A stretch of 64,000 bases of DNA from the NCBI RefSeq assembly GCF_002531755.2, contig NZ_CP034998.1, positions 2,666,001 through 2,730,000 of the forward strand, in the 5' to 3' direction. Below are positions 7,884 to 16,759 of the stretch, one piece after another. A program made the translations under genes and the position numbers. Source of the DNA: Rhizobium acidisoli. Its GTDB lineage: Bacteria; Pseudomonadota; Alphaproteobacteria; Rhizobiales; Rhizobiaceae. The notes below the pieces were generated by a model. That model had not been told where the DNA came from. It saw nothing but the letters and a program-made list of their open reading frames with translations, and did no database searches. Each line of letters opens with the position of its first letter. Positions within the stretch are counted from its first letter, which is position 1.

Positions 7884-9095
7884 ATGGCCAAGCAGAAAGT
7901 CGCAATGCTGACCGCCGGAGGCCTGGCCCCCTGTCTTTCCTCCGCCGTCGGCGGCCTCATCGAACGCTACAGCGACATTGCTCCCGACATCGATATCGTC
8001 GCCTACAAGTCCGGCTATCAGGGCGTATTGCTCGGCGACAGCATCGAGATCACCCGCGAGATGCGCGAAAAGGCGCCGCTGCTGCATCGTTATGGCGGCT
8101 CGCCGATCGGCAACAGCCGCGTCAAGCTCACCAATGCCGCCGATTGCGTCAAGCGCGGCCTGGTTAAGGAAGGCGATAACCCGCTGCGGGTGGCCGCCGA
8201 ACGTCTCGCCAATGACGGTATCACCATTCTCCACACGATCGGCGGCGACGACACCAACACCACGGCCGCCGATCTTGCCGCCTATCTCGCCGCCAACGGT
8301 TACAATCTGACCGTCGTCGGCCTGCCGAAGACTGTTGACAACGACGTGGTGCCGATCCGCCAGTCGCTCGGCGCCTGGACGGCGGCCGAAGTCGGCGCGC
8401 ATTTCTTCGACAATGTCGGCAACGAACAGACGGCCGCCCCCCGCACCCTCGTCATCCACGAGGTCATGGGCCGCCATTGCGGCTGGCTGACGGCCGCCAC
8501 CGCCCGCGCCTATCTCCAGCGCACCAGCCGCAACCAGTATGTCGACGGCCTGATGATGGACGCGCATCTGAAGAGCATCGACGCCGTCTATCTGCCTGAG
8601 ATGGCTTTCGACCTCGACGCCGAGGCCGCCCGCCTGAAGGAAAGCATGGACCGCAACGGCCACGCCACGGTCTTCGTCTCCGAAGGCGCCTGCCTCGACG
8701 CCATCGTCGCGGAGCGCGAAGCCGCCGGAGAGACGGTCAAGCGCGACGCCTTCGGCCATGTGAAGATCGACACGATCAATGTCGGCGCCTGGTTCCAGAA
8801 GCAGTTCGCCAGCCTGTTGAACGCCGAACGTTCGCTCGTGCAGAAATCGGGCTACTTCGCCCGCTCGGCGCCGGCCAACGGCGACGACCTCCGGCTGATC
8901 CAGAGCATGGTCGATCTCGCCGTCGAAAGCGCGCTCAACAAAGTCTCCGGCGTCACCGGCCACGATGAAGCGCAAAACGGTAAATTGCGCACTATAGAAT
9001 TCCCGCGCATCAAGGGCGGCAAGGCTTTTGACCTGTCGACGGCATGGTTTGCCGAAGTCATGGACAATATAGGCCAGAAATACAAAGAAGCGTGA
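7884..9095 (+). CDS. pfp: Pyrophosphate--fructose-6-phosphate 1-phosphotransferase
   Basis: A reversible phosphofructokinase that uses PPi instead of ATP, acting between fructose 6-phosphate and fructose 1,6-bisphosphate. The 403-residue product has the PFK fold. GGDDT at 120-124 has Asp where ATP enzymes have Gly, which marks PPi use. PKTVDND at 148-154 carries the catalytic Asp, and MGRHCGWL lies near 195. A strong AGGAGG precedes the ATG. Many rhizobia lack a classical ATP-PFK and use Entner-Doudoroff flux, where such an enzyme may serve gluconeogenesis or the pentose pathway; that role here is inference. Confidence 0.95.
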   Translation: MAKQKVAMLTAGGLAPCLSSAVGGLIERYSDIAPDIDIVAYKSGYQGVLLGDSIEITREMREKAPLLHRYGGSPIGNSRVKLTNAADCVKRGLVKEGDNPLRVAAERLANDGITILHTIGGDDTNTTAADLAAYLAANGYNLTVVGLPKTVDNDVVPIRQSLGAWTAAEVGAHFFDNVGNEQTAAPRTLVIHEVMGRHCGWLTAATARAYLQRTSRNQYVDGLMMDAHLKSIDAVYLPEMAFDLDAEAARLKESMDRNGHATVFVSEGACLDAIVAEREAAGETVKRDAFGHVKIDTINVGAWFQKQFASLLNAERSLVQKSGYFARSAPANGDDLRLIQSMVDLAVESALNKVSGVTGHDEAQNGKLRTIEFPRIKGGKAFDLSTAWFAEVMDNIGQKYKEA

Positions 9096-9152
9096 TTGAC
9101 GGATGGTTAATATGATGTCTTTGCTTGTTCCTGAGGAATAGGAGGAGACACC

Positions 9153-9788
9153 ATGTCATTCGAAGCTTGGCTCGCTTTTGCGGCCGCATCCGCCATCATG
9201 CTGGCCATACCGGGACCGACGATACTGCTCGTTGTCTCCTATGCGCTCGGTCATGGACGCAGGACTGCGTTTGCGACGGTGAGCGGCGTGGCGCTTGGTG
9301 ACTTCACCGCGATGACGGCGTCCCTCTTTGGTCTCGGCGCCGTCCTCGCCGCCTCCGCCACCCTCTTCACGGTCCTGAAGTGGATCGGCGGCGCCTACCT
9401 GATCTGGCTGGGAATCAAGCTCTGGCGGGCTCCCGTCATCGGCGAACCGGTCGCCGACAACGACAATCTGCCGGAGGAGAAATCGCTCAAGATCTTCCTC
9501 CATGCCTATGTCGTCACCGCCCTCAATCCGAAGAGCATCATCTTCTTCGTCGCCTTCGTGCCGCAGTTCCTCAATCCGGCCCTGCCCTTCGTCGGTCAGA
9601 TGGCGATCATGGAAGCGACCTTCCTCGTACTGGCGATCCTCAACGCCTCCACTTACGCATTTCTCGCCCATACCGCACGCGGACTGATTCGCAAGGCGAG
9701 CGTCCAGCGCGCTGTAAACCGCACCGGCGGCACCCTATTGATCGCCGCAGGCGCCGTAACCGCGGGGTATCGCCGTATTGCAGCTTAG
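9153..9788 (+). CDS. LysE/RhtB family amino-acid exporter
   Basis: A 211-residue integral membrane protein of the LysE/RhtB efflux family. The N-terminal AIPGPTILLVVSYALGHGRR is the family signature. About six hydrophobic segments follow, including KWIGGAYLIWLGIKLWR and VTALNPKSIIFFVAFVPQF. Substrates of the family are amino acids and analogues such as homoserine, threonine or lysine; the substrate here is not predictable. The ATG at 9153 has GGAGGAG 5-6 bases upstream. It stands alone, 57 bases after pfp. Confidence 0.9.
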   Translation: MSFEAWLAFAAASAIMLAIPGPTILLVVSYALGHGRRTAFATVSGVALGDFTAMTASLFGLGAVLAASATLFTVLKWIGGAYLIWLGIKLWRAPVIGEPVADNDNLPEEKSLKIFLHAYVVTALNPKSIIFFVAFVPQFLNPALPFVGQMAIMEATFLVLAILNASTYAFLAHTARGLIRKASVQRAVNRTGGTLLIAAGAVTAGYRRIAA

Positions 9789-9903
9789 AAATATTCCGTG
9801 GTTGCCGGAATGTCACGAATAGGTTAATGGGGTCATCGGATTTAAGCTTTTTAGTAACTTTTATAACGCTGCCGGGGCGGCGCGATTTCACGAAAGTGAC
9901 GGA

Positions 9904-10836
9904 ATGGTAGCGATCGGATTGTCCGGGCTGAAACGCAGTCTTGTCGTTTCTACGGTGCTCTGCTGCGGCGTGATGACCGGGTGCGCGAGCGTCGAATACA
10001 CCTCTCAGGCCGAACTGACAGCTGCGCAGACCGTGGTGCCGATGCCGAAACCCGGTGAAGACGCCACGCTTGCCGCAATCCCGACAGCCGAAGGCACAGC
10101 CGGTCAGGCGGTCGCCGGCGCCACCCTTCCCCAGGCATCCCCGGCCCTGACCGCGACGGCAATGCCTACCGTGACAACCTCTCAGCCTGCCGATCTTACC
10201 ATGCAGCCGGCGGCCTATGCGCAAATCCCGCTGACACCCGAGATGACGGCGATCCAGTCCGTGGTGCCGACGCCGCGTCCGGGAGCCCCGGCACAGCCGG
10301 CGACCCAGCTTGCCTTTGCCGCGACACCGCAGAACGGCGCGCTTGCGGCACTTGCCGCAGTCGATACGACGCCGCGTGCCAGCATGGACTACGGCTTCGA
10401 TGAATCCGGGCCGATCGATCCGCCCACGGCGCCGCCGATGTTCAGCGACGACGACAAGGACGATGCGCCGACCGTCGAAAAAAGCTTCGTCACCAAGCTC
10501 ATTCAGAAATATTCGAAGCTCTACGAAATTCCCGAGACGCTGCTCCACCGCATCGTCCATCGCGAAAGCCGCTACAACGCCAAGGCCTACAACAAGCGCG
10601 GCTATTTCGGCCTCATGCAGATCAAGTACAACACCGCCAAATCCATGGGGTATGACGGCGCCCCGGGCGGTCTCTTCGATGCCGAGACCAATATCAAATA
10701 TGCCGCGAAATATCTGCGCGGCGCCTGGCTCGTTTCCGACAGCAAGGAAGACGATGCCGTGCGCCTCTATGCGCGCGGCTATTATTACGACGCCAAGCGC
10801 AAGGGCATGACCGACATCGCCCAGGGCAATTACTGA
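9904..10836 (+). CDS. Lipoprotein lytic transglycosylase with Pro/Ala-rich linker and C-terminal SLT domain
   Basis: A 310-residue envelope protein. The signal sequence ends in a lipobox VMTGC with the acylated cysteine at residue 27, so it is probably outer-membrane anchored. Residues 30-190 are a low-complexity Ala/Pro/Thr linker containing two copies of a Q-(T/S)-VVP-x-P-(K/R)-PG motif (near 39 and 117). The SLT domain occupies about 195-300, with the catalytic Glu in HRESRYNAKAYN, then GYFGLMQIKYNTAKSMGY. The linker may span the periplasm. The gene converges on the serine hydrolase that follows. Confidence 0.9.
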   Translation: MVAIGLSGLKRSLVVSTVLCCGVMTGCASVEYTSQAELTAAQTVVPMPKPGEDATLAAIPTAEGTAGQAVAGATLPQASPALTATAMPTVTTSQPADLTMQPAAYAQIPLTPEMTAIQSVVPTPRPGAPAQPATQLAFAATPQNGALAALAAVDTTPRASMDYGFDESGPIDPPTAPPMFSDDDKDDAPTVEKSFVTKLIQKYSKLYEIPETLLHRIVHRESRYNAKAYNKRGYFGLMQIKYNTAKSMGYDGAPGGLFDAETNIKYAAKYLRGAWLVSDSKEDDAVRLYARGYYYDAKRKGMTDIAQGNY

Positions 10837-10875
10837 TACGACCAAGACCGATAATGGACGAACGGCATCACGAGC

Positions 10876-12300
10876 CTATGGCTGCGGCTGGCTCTGCCGT
10901 GGCGACCCGGCCTGCTGTTGCGGCGATCCCGCTTGTGGCAAGGCCGCCAGGACCGCCTTGAGAAGCGTCTGCGGCTGATAGCCGAGCCAGCTCGGCGTCA
11001 GGCCGAGCCGGATTACGACCAGATCGGCGGACGGTACGATCGCCATGCTCTGCCCGTCATGCCCCGTCAGCCAGAACGTATCCTCCGGCAGCCCGAATTT
11101 TGCATTTGAACCGCCGGGCGCAAGCCAGGCCTGGCCCTGCGTATAGCGGCCGTTCGACGCCGTCGTCGGGGTGCGCATGGCGCCGACGAAACCCTCCGGC
11201 AGCAGCCGCTGGCCGTTCCAGACGCCGTCCTGCAGCAGGAACTGCCCGAAGCGCGCCCAGTCATGCGCCGTCGCATAGAGATAGGAGCTTCCGGCAAACG
11301 TGCCGCGCGCGTCGAGCTCGAAGACGGCGCTCGTCATGCCGAGCGGCGAAAACAGCGCGTCGTCAGGATAGGAAAAGGCCGTCTGGGCATTGCCGACCCT
11401 GTCCATCCAGATGCGTGACAAGAGCACCGCCGTGCCGCTCGAATAGCGGAACCGTTTGCCCGGCTCCGCCTCCATCGGCGCGTTGGCCGGCAGCGATACC
11501 ATATCGGGATCGAGATAGAGCATGCGCGTCACATCGGCGACAGCGCCATAATCCTCGTTGAAGGCAAGGCCGCTCTCCATGCCGAGCAGGTCGGAAACCT
11601 TGATCCTGGCGCGCCCGTCATTCTTCCACTGCGCCAGCAGATTGTCATCGTCGAAGGAGATTTTACCGTCGAGCATCAGCCGGCCGACAATCGCGGCATT
11701 CACCGTCTTCGTCATCGACCAGCCGATCAGCGGTGTCTTCGCCGAGAAGCCGGGGCCATAGGCTTCGCTGACGATGCGGCCGTTGCGCACCACGACGATC
11801 GCCCGCATGGCCGGGCCGGCGACTCTCTCATCGGCCAGTAGCGCAGCGATCTTCCCGTCCGGCCGATCGCCGGCGCTCTCACCCTCCGGCCACAGAGCCT
11901 CGTTCACCTCCGCCCTGGCCGGCGCATCGAAAGGCACCGCCTTCGCCGCCGCCTCGAAATTGCCGTCCGGCACGCTCGTGCAGCCGAAAGCGCCGCGATA
12001 GAGCGCATAACTCGGCGCAAACAGTCCCATGAAGCGGGCCGTCACACGGTCGCTGTCGCGGTCGACGCTGACGCGCACCAGCCGGAGCAGCGGATTTCCA
12101 GGCGCCTGGACATCGTCATGGAGCACCTCCTCGGCCTCACGGCCTGATATGAAGACGTTGGAGCAGACGATCTTGGCGGCATAGCCGTCGCCGACACGCA
12201 GCAGTTCCGGCGGCTGGACGAAGAGCCAGCCGGCGACGACGATGACGACGAGCACGACAAGGAGAGCAAGCGCCTTCAGGATACGCATGACAAATCGCAT
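10876..12300 (-). CDS. Membrane-anchored serine hydrolase of the beta-lactamase (class C/PBP-like) family
   Basis: A 474-residue protein with an N-terminal transmembrane helix (ALALLVVLVVIVVAGWLFV) and a periplasmic beta-lactamase-like domain. The active-site serine is in SMTK at 195-198. YSSG at 286-289 stands for the usual YxN, and HDG near 435 for KTG. This combination is typical of the esterase/EstB/peptidase branch rather than of antibiotic-hydrolysing enzymes. The C-terminus carries a short Q/P-rich repeat. The start at 12300 follows a strong GGAGG; the frame extends upstream without support. Substrate unknown. Confidence 0.85.
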   Translation of the reverse strand: MRFVMRILKALALLVVLVVIVVAGWLFVQPPELLRVGDGYAAKIVCSNVFISGREAEEVLHDDVQAPGNPLLRLVRVSVDRDSDRVTARFMGLFAPSYALYRGAFGCTSVPDGNFEAAAKAVPFDAPARAEVNEALWPEGESAGDRPDGKIAALLADERVAGPAMRAIVVVRNGRIVSEAYGPGFSAKTPLIGWSMTKTVNAAIVGRLMLDGKISFDDDNLLAQWKNDGRARIKVSDLLGMESGLAFNEDYGAVADVTRMLYLDPDMVSLPANAPMEAEPGKRFRYSSGTAVLLSRIWMDRVGNAQTAFSYPDDALFSPLGMTSAVFELDARGTFAGSSYLYATAHDWARFGQFLLQDGVWNGQRLLPEGFVGAMRTPTTASNGRYTQGQAWLAPGGSNAKFGLPEDTFWLTGHDGQSMAIVPSADLVVIRLGLTPSWLGYQPQTLLKAVLAALPQAGSPQQQAGSPRQSQPQP

Positions 12301-12429
12301 GGCATTCCTCCATGCCGGGAGAGAAGCAGGAATCGCACGCGCCGGAAAGAGGCCGCAGCGAAGAAGAGCCGCCCTCGCGATCACTTTACCAGGAGGGCGA
12401 TCCTCCCCGCGAACGATGCCCCACAGCCC

Positions 12430-12447
12430 ACGTCATCAAACTGTAGC
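12430..12447 (+). promoter_or_regulatory. Possible Pho box upstream of btaAB
   Basis: acgtcat-caaa-ctgtagc matches the CTGTCAT-N4-CTGTCAT PhoB consensus at 5 of 7 and 4 of 7 positions with correct spacing, 45 bases before the btaA start. In Sinorhizobium meliloti betaine-lipid synthesis is induced by phosphate limitation through PhoB, which makes a site here plausible. The match is imperfect. Confidence 0.45.
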
Positions 12448-12491
12448 AGTGGCGCGCTACACGCCCTGAACGCTAAAAAGGTGACAGACTC

Positions 12492-13736
12492 ATGTCAGAA
12501 TTTGCACCGGATGCCGGCTTCCGCAAGAACCGGAAACTCAAGGACGCCCTTCTCCGCCACAAGGCTTTTTCGAAGGATGGTTTTTCCGAGCGTCTCTTCG
12601 GCCTTCTCTTCTCCGGTCTCGTCTATCCGCAGATCTGGGAGGATCCGGATCTCGACATGCAGGCGATGGAGCTGAAGCCGAACCACCGCATCATCACCAT
12701 CGGCTCCGGCGGCTGCAACATGCTCGCCTATCTCTCCAAGGCGCCGGCCTCGATCGACGTCGTCGATCTCAACCCGCACCATATCGCGCTGAACCGCCTG
12801 AAGCTTGCGGCCTTCAAGCATCTGCCGGATCATGCCGATCTCATCCGCTTCCTGGCCATGCCGAACGAAAAGTCGAACAGCCGCACCTACGACCGGCATC
12901 TCGCCGCCAAGCTCGACGAGGCGACGCACAGCTATTGGAACGGCCGCAAGTTCGGCCGTCGCCGCGTCACCGTCTTCGACCGCAACATCTACGAAACCGG
13001 TCTGCTCGGCCGCTTCATCGGCGCGGCCCATCTTCTTGCACGCCTGCATGGCGTCAAGCTGCGCGAGATGACCAAGACCCGCTCGATCCGCGAGCAGCGC
13101 CAGTTCTTCGAAGAGCAGATCGCGCCGCTGTTCGAAAAGCCGGTGGTGCGCTGGATCACTGGCCGCAAGAGCTCGCTCTTCGGCCTCGGCATTCCGCCGC
13201 AGCAATATGACGAGCTCGCGAGCCTTGCAGCCGATCATTCGATCGCACCGGTGCTGAAGCACCGCCTGGAAAAGCTCGCCTGTCATTTCCCGATGCGCGA
13301 CAATTATTTCGCCTGGCAGGCCTTCGGCCGCCGCTACGGCACTGAAGAGGAAGGCCCACTGCCGACCTATCTGAAGTCGGAGCACTACGAGGTGATCCGC
13401 GCCAATGTCGACCGCGTCAACGTCCACCATGCAAGCTTCACCGAGCTTCTGGCCCGCGAGCCGGCCGCCTCGCGCGACCGCTACATCCTGCTCGACGCGC
13501 AGGACTGGATGACGGATGAGCAACTGAACGACGTCTGGCGGGAAATCACCCGCACGGCGCGCGAAGGCGCCCGGGTGATCTTCCGCACCGCGGCCGAAAA
13601 GAGCATCATCGAAGGCCGTCTGTCTCCCTCGATCCGCGACCAGTGGGATTACTTCGGGGAGAAGTCGCGCGAGCTGACGGCGCTTGATCGCTCGGCGATC
13701 TACGGCGGCTTCCACATTTACGGGAAGAAGGCGTGA
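12492..13736 (+). CDS. btaA: S-adenosylmethionine:diacylglycerol 3-amino-3-carboxypropyl transferase
   Basis: First enzyme of diacylglyceryl-trimethylhomoserine (DGTS) synthesis. It moves the aminocarboxypropyl group of SAM to diacylglycerol. The 414-residue protein shows the BtaA landmarks GLVYPQIWEDPDLDMQAM near residue 40, the SAM-binding HRIITIGSGGCNMLAYL near 63 and VVDLNPHHIALNRLK. The ATG at 12492 follows AGGTGA. The stop overlaps the GTG of the next gene by 4 bases, so btaA and btaB are translationally coupled. DGTS replaces phospholipids under phosphate limitation in rhizobia, and a possible Pho box lies upstream. Confidence 0.94.
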   Translation: MSEFAPDAGFRKNRKLKDALLRHKAFSKDGFSERLFGLLFSGLVYPQIWEDPDLDMQAMELKPNHRIITIGSGGCNMLAYLSKAPASIDVVDLNPHHIALNRLKLAAFKHLPDHADLIRFLAMPNEKSNSRTYDRHLAAKLDEATHSYWNGRKFGRRRVTVFDRNIYETGLLGRFIGAAHLLARLHGVKLREMTKTRSIREQRQFFEEQIAPLFEKPVVRWITGRKSSLFGLGIPPQQYDELASLAADHSIAPVLKHRLEKLACHFPMRDNYFAWQAFGRRYGTEEEGPLPTYLKSEHYEVIRANVDRVNVHHASFTELLAREPAASRDRYILLDAQDWMTDEQLNDVWREITRTAREGARVIFRTAAEKSIIEGRLSPSIRDQWDYFGEKSRELTALDRSAIYGGFHIYGKKA

Positions 13737-14407
13737 GCAAGGTCGGCACCGAGACGGCAGGAAAGAGCGGCGAACATGCCAGCCTGATGGATGGCATGTA
13801 CCGTTACCAGCGCCATATCTACGATCTGACGCGCAAATATTACCTTCTCGGCCGCGACAGCACGATCCGCAATCTCGACGTGCCCGAGGGCGGCACCTTG
13901 CTCGAAGTCGGCTGCGGCACCGGCCGCAACATGGCCTTTGCCCATCGGCATTTCCCGACGGCCAAGCTGTTCGGCCTCGACATTTCCCAGGAAATGCTGA
14001 TTTCGGCGCGCAGGACCTTCGCCACCAAGGCGACGATCCCGGAATTCCGCGTCGCCGACGCCACCGCCTTCACGCCGCGCGAATTCGGCGTCAGCGGCTT
14101 CGACCGTATCCTGATCTCCTATGCCCTGTCGATGATCCCGGACTGGGAGCGCGCCGTCGATGCGTCGATCGCCGCACTCAACCCCGGCGGCCAACTGCAC
14201 ATCGTCGATTTCGGCCAGCAGGAAGGCCTGCCGGGCTGGTTCCGCCGCATGCTGCAGTCATGGCTCGCAAAATTCCACGTCACTCCGCGCTCCGATCTGC
14301 GCGAGGTCCTGGAAGCGCAAGCCCATGAAAACAACGCGAGATTGTTATTCGATACCGTCGGCGGCGGTTATGCCTGGCGGGCGGCCATTATCAGCAAGCG
14401 CTCATAA
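13733..14407 (+). CDS. btaB: Diacylglyceryl-homoserine N-methyltransferase
   Basis: Second step of DGTS synthesis: three SAM-dependent N-methylations of diacylglycerylhomoserine. The 224-residue class I methyltransferase has motif I LLEVGCGTGRNMAFA near residue 54, LFGLDISQEML near 80, and FDRILISYALSMIPDW near 123. The GTG start overlaps the btaA stop as GTGA. The length agrees with other BtaB proteins. The call rests on the btaA context as much as on sequence, since small methyltransferases look alike. Confidence 0.92.
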   Translation: MSKVGTETAGKSGEHASLMDGMYRYQRHIYDLTRKYYLLGRDSTIRNLDVPEGGTLLEVGCGTGRNMAFAHRHFPTAKLFGLDISQEMLISARRTFATKATIPEFRVADATAFTPREFGVSGFDRILISYALSMIPDWERAVDASIAALNPGGQLHIVDFGQQEGLPGWFRRMLQSWLAKFHVTPRSDLREVLEAQAHENNARLLFDTVGGGYAWRAAIISKRS

Positions 14408-14532
14408 TTCGCTTGAAACTAACCGATTTTTTACGTTGATATGGTGAAAAGAGGGTTATCCTCTGCCGACTCGTCTTTTTCGAAGGTCAGGCTGTGGGGC
14501 AAAAAGATCATTCGGTTCACGACGGGATACCC

Positions 14533-15330
14533 ATGCGCCGGCTTTTGTTTTGCGTTCTGCCTCTGGCCATTCTCCTGGCAGGCTGCTCCTCTTCGGGCCA
14601 CGACTATCTCGAAACGGCATCGATCAAGCCGAAGACGCGCTTCAAGGACACCGATCCGCAGGATTTCGGCCCGAAGCATCCGCAGCAGAACGCGGTCCAC
14701 GGCATCGATATCTCCAAATGGCAGGGCGATATCGACTGGGCAACGGTGAAAAATTCCGGCGTCGCCTTCGCCTTCATTAAGGCGACGGAAGGCAAGGACA
14801 GGGTCGATCCGCGCTTCGACGAATACTGGCGCGAGGCCCGCGCCGCCGGCATCCCGCACGCGCCCTACCATTTCTATTATTTCTGCTCCTCGGCCGATCA
14901 GCAGGCCGACTGGTTCATCCGCAACGTGCCGAAGGAGGCCATGCGCCTCCCGCCGGTGCTCGACGTCGAATGGAACGCCGAATCGAAGACGTGCCGCTAC
15001 CGTCCCGACCCGGAAACGGTGCGCGCCGAAATGCAACGTTTCATGGACCGGCTGGAGGCCTATTACGGTAAGCGTCCGATCATCTACACTTCGGTCGATT
15101 TCCACCGCGACAATCTCGCCGGTTACTTCCAGGATTATCATTTCTGGGTGCGTTCTGTGGCAAAACACCCCGAAGTGACCTATTCCGACCGCCGCTGGGC
15201 CTTCTGGCAATATACCTCGACCGGCGTCATTCCCGGCATCAGCGGTCCAACCGATATCAATGTCTTTGCCGGCAGTGCAAAGAACTGGAACAATTGGGTT
15301 GCCGCCGTTTCCAAGGATAGAAATTCTTAG
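14533..15330 (+). CDS. GH25 lysozyme-type muramidase, lipoprotein
   Basis: A 265-residue lipoprotein starting MRRLLFCVLPLAILLAGC, with the lipobox cysteine at 18. The GH25 domain opens with VHGIDISKWQGDIDW. It contains FAFIKATEGKD and the catalytic acidic pair in PPVLDVEWN, and ends WAFWQYTSTGVIPGISG. Such enzymes cut the MurNAc-GlcNAc bond with inversion. An upstream in-frame ATG at 14494 would put 13 polar residues before the signal peptide, so 14533 is preferred. It is followed 81 bases on by another murein hydrolase gene. Confidence 0.9.
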   Translation: MRRLLFCVLPLAILLAGCSSSGHDYLETASIKPKTRFKDTDPQDFGPKHPQQNAVHGIDISKWQGDIDWATVKNSGVAFAFIKATEGKDRVDPRFDEYWREARAAGIPHAPYHFYYFCSSADQQADWFIRNVPKEAMRLPPVLDVEWNAESKTCRYRPDPETVRAEMQRFMDRLEAYYGKRPIIYTSVDFHRDNLAGYFQDYHFWVRSVAKHPEVTYSDRRWAFWQYTSTGVIPGISGPTDINVFAGSAKNWNNWVAAVSKDRNS

Positions 15331-15411
15331 TAACGTCTTATGATGTTTCTTGCTTCCGTCACATTCCTCTGTGAAAGCGACGGCAATCTGTTTGATATAA
15401 GGACCGCATCC

Positions 15412-16629
15412 ATGCACCGCTCGCTCGCAAGCCGCTCTGCACTCGCCCTTCTGTTTGCCCTCGCGCTTGCCGGCGGCGCAGCCGCCCAGCAGGCGCCGGA
15501 CGCAGCCCCGGCCGCGCCCTGCGGCGGCGATCTGTCCGCCTTCCTTGAAGGCGTCAAGAAGGATGCAATTGCCGCCGGCGCCAGTGCGGCAGCCGCCGAC
15601 GCAGCCCTTGCCGGCGCCGAGATCGACCCCAAGGTTCTGAGCCGGGACCGAGCCCAGGGCGTCTTCAAACAGACCTTCCTCGAATTCTCCCAGCGCACCG
15701 TCAGCCAGGCCCGCCTCGACATCGGCCGCCAGAAGATGAAGCAATATGCCGACGTCTTTGCCCGCGCCGAGCAGGAATTCGGCGTTCCCGCAGGCGTTAT
15801 CACCGCCTTCTGGGCGATGGAAACCGATTTCGGCGCCGTCCAGGGCGATTTCAACACCCGCAACGCCCTGGTGACGCTGTCGCATGACTGCCGCCGCCCG
15901 GAGCTCTTCCGCCCGCAACTGATCGCCCTCATCGAGATGGTCCAGCACGGCGATCTCGACCCCGCCACCAATACCGGCGCCTGGGCCGGCGAGATCGGCC
16001 AGGTTCAGATGCTGCCGCGCGACATCATCGCCTATGGCATGGACGGCGACGGCGACGGCCATATCCGCCTGAAGCAGAGCGGCCCGGACGCCATCCTGAC
16101 GGCGGCGAAATTCATCCAGCATCTCGGCTTCGAGCGCGGCCAGCCCTGGCTGCAGGAGGTCACCCTGGCCGATAACTTGCCCTGGGAGAAATCCGGCCTC
16201 GGCGGCACGATGACGGCAGGCGAATGGTTCACGCTCGGCGTCAAGCCGCGCGACGGCAACACCGCTTTCGGCAACCTGGAAGGCGATCTGGTGCTGCCGC
16301 AGGGCCGCATGGGACCGGCCTTCATCGCCTACCCGAATTTCAAGATTTATCTCGAATGGAACAAGTCGTTCATCTACACGACCTCGGCCGCCTATTTCGG
16401 GACCCGGCTTTCCGGCGCTCCGACTTATCTCAAGGGCGTGCCGGAACAGGGGCTCGCCAACGACCAGATGAAGACGCTGCAGACCAAGCTGCAGTCGCTC
16501 GGTCATGATGTCGGCGAGATCGACGGTATTCTCGGCTCCGGCACGCGTGTCGCGATCCAGAAAGAGCAGCAGCGCCTCGGCATGCCGGCCGACGGCTGGG
16601 CAACGCCTGCCCTCCTCAACGCTCTCTGA
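15412..16629 (+). CDS. Lytic murein transglycosylase, MltB type, with C-terminal peptidoglycan-binding domain
   Basis: A 405-residue exported protein: signal peptide to about residue 27 (LALAGGAAAQ), then an SLT_2/GH103 catalytic domain. The glutamate is in TAFWAMETDFGA, and WAGEIGQVQMLPRDIIAYGMDGDGDG follows. A PG_binding_1 module makes up the last 60 residues (LQTKLQSLGHDVGEIDGILGSGTR). The start at 15412 is preceded by AAGGA; a start at 15340 would place charged and unlikely residues before the signal. It produces 1,6-anhydromuropeptides in the periplasm. Confidence 0.92.
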   Translation: MHRSLASRSALALLFALALAGGAAAQQAPDAAPAAPCGGDLSAFLEGVKKDAIAAGASAAAADAALAGAEIDPKVLSRDRAQGVFKQTFLEFSQRTVSQARLDIGRQKMKQYADVFARAEQEFGVPAGVITAFWAMETDFGAVQGDFNTRNALVTLSHDCRRPELFRPQLIALIEMVQHGDLDPATNTGAWAGEIGQVQMLPRDIIAYGMDGDGDGHIRLKQSGPDAILTAAKFIQHLGFERGQPWLQEVTLADNLPWEKSGLGGTMTAGEWFTLGVKPRDGNTAFGNLEGDLVLPQGRMGPAFIAYPNFKIYLEWNKSFIYTTSAAYFGTRLSGAPTYLKGVPEQGLANDQMKTLQTKLQSLGHDVGEIDGILGSGTRVAIQKEQQRLGMPADGWATPALLNAL

Positions 16630-16647
16630 TCGCCGCCGACACCTCAC

Positions 16648-16677
16648 CGCCACCTGTTTCGCAAGAAACGGGTGGCG
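16648..16677. terminator. 13-bp hairpin after the MltB-type gene
   Basis: cgccacctgtttc (16648-16660) pairs with gaaacgggtggcg (16665-16677), with one wobble, around a GCAA tetraloop. It lies 18 bases after the stop at 16629. No T-run follows, so it may be a weak terminator or an RNA-stabilising hairpin. Confidence 0.5.
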
Positions 16678-16759
16678 CGGTCAGCCGTATGGCCTAAGCA
16701 TCAGTCCCGGAAACCGCTCCCGGTTTTCGGTAAACGCGGCTTGCGGCGGAGGAACTAGC

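Noticed and set aside
14431..16653. Minus-strand open frame of 740 codons across the GH25 and MltB genes
   Set aside because: Antisense shadow; both sense genes have signal peptides, catalytic motifs and good starts.
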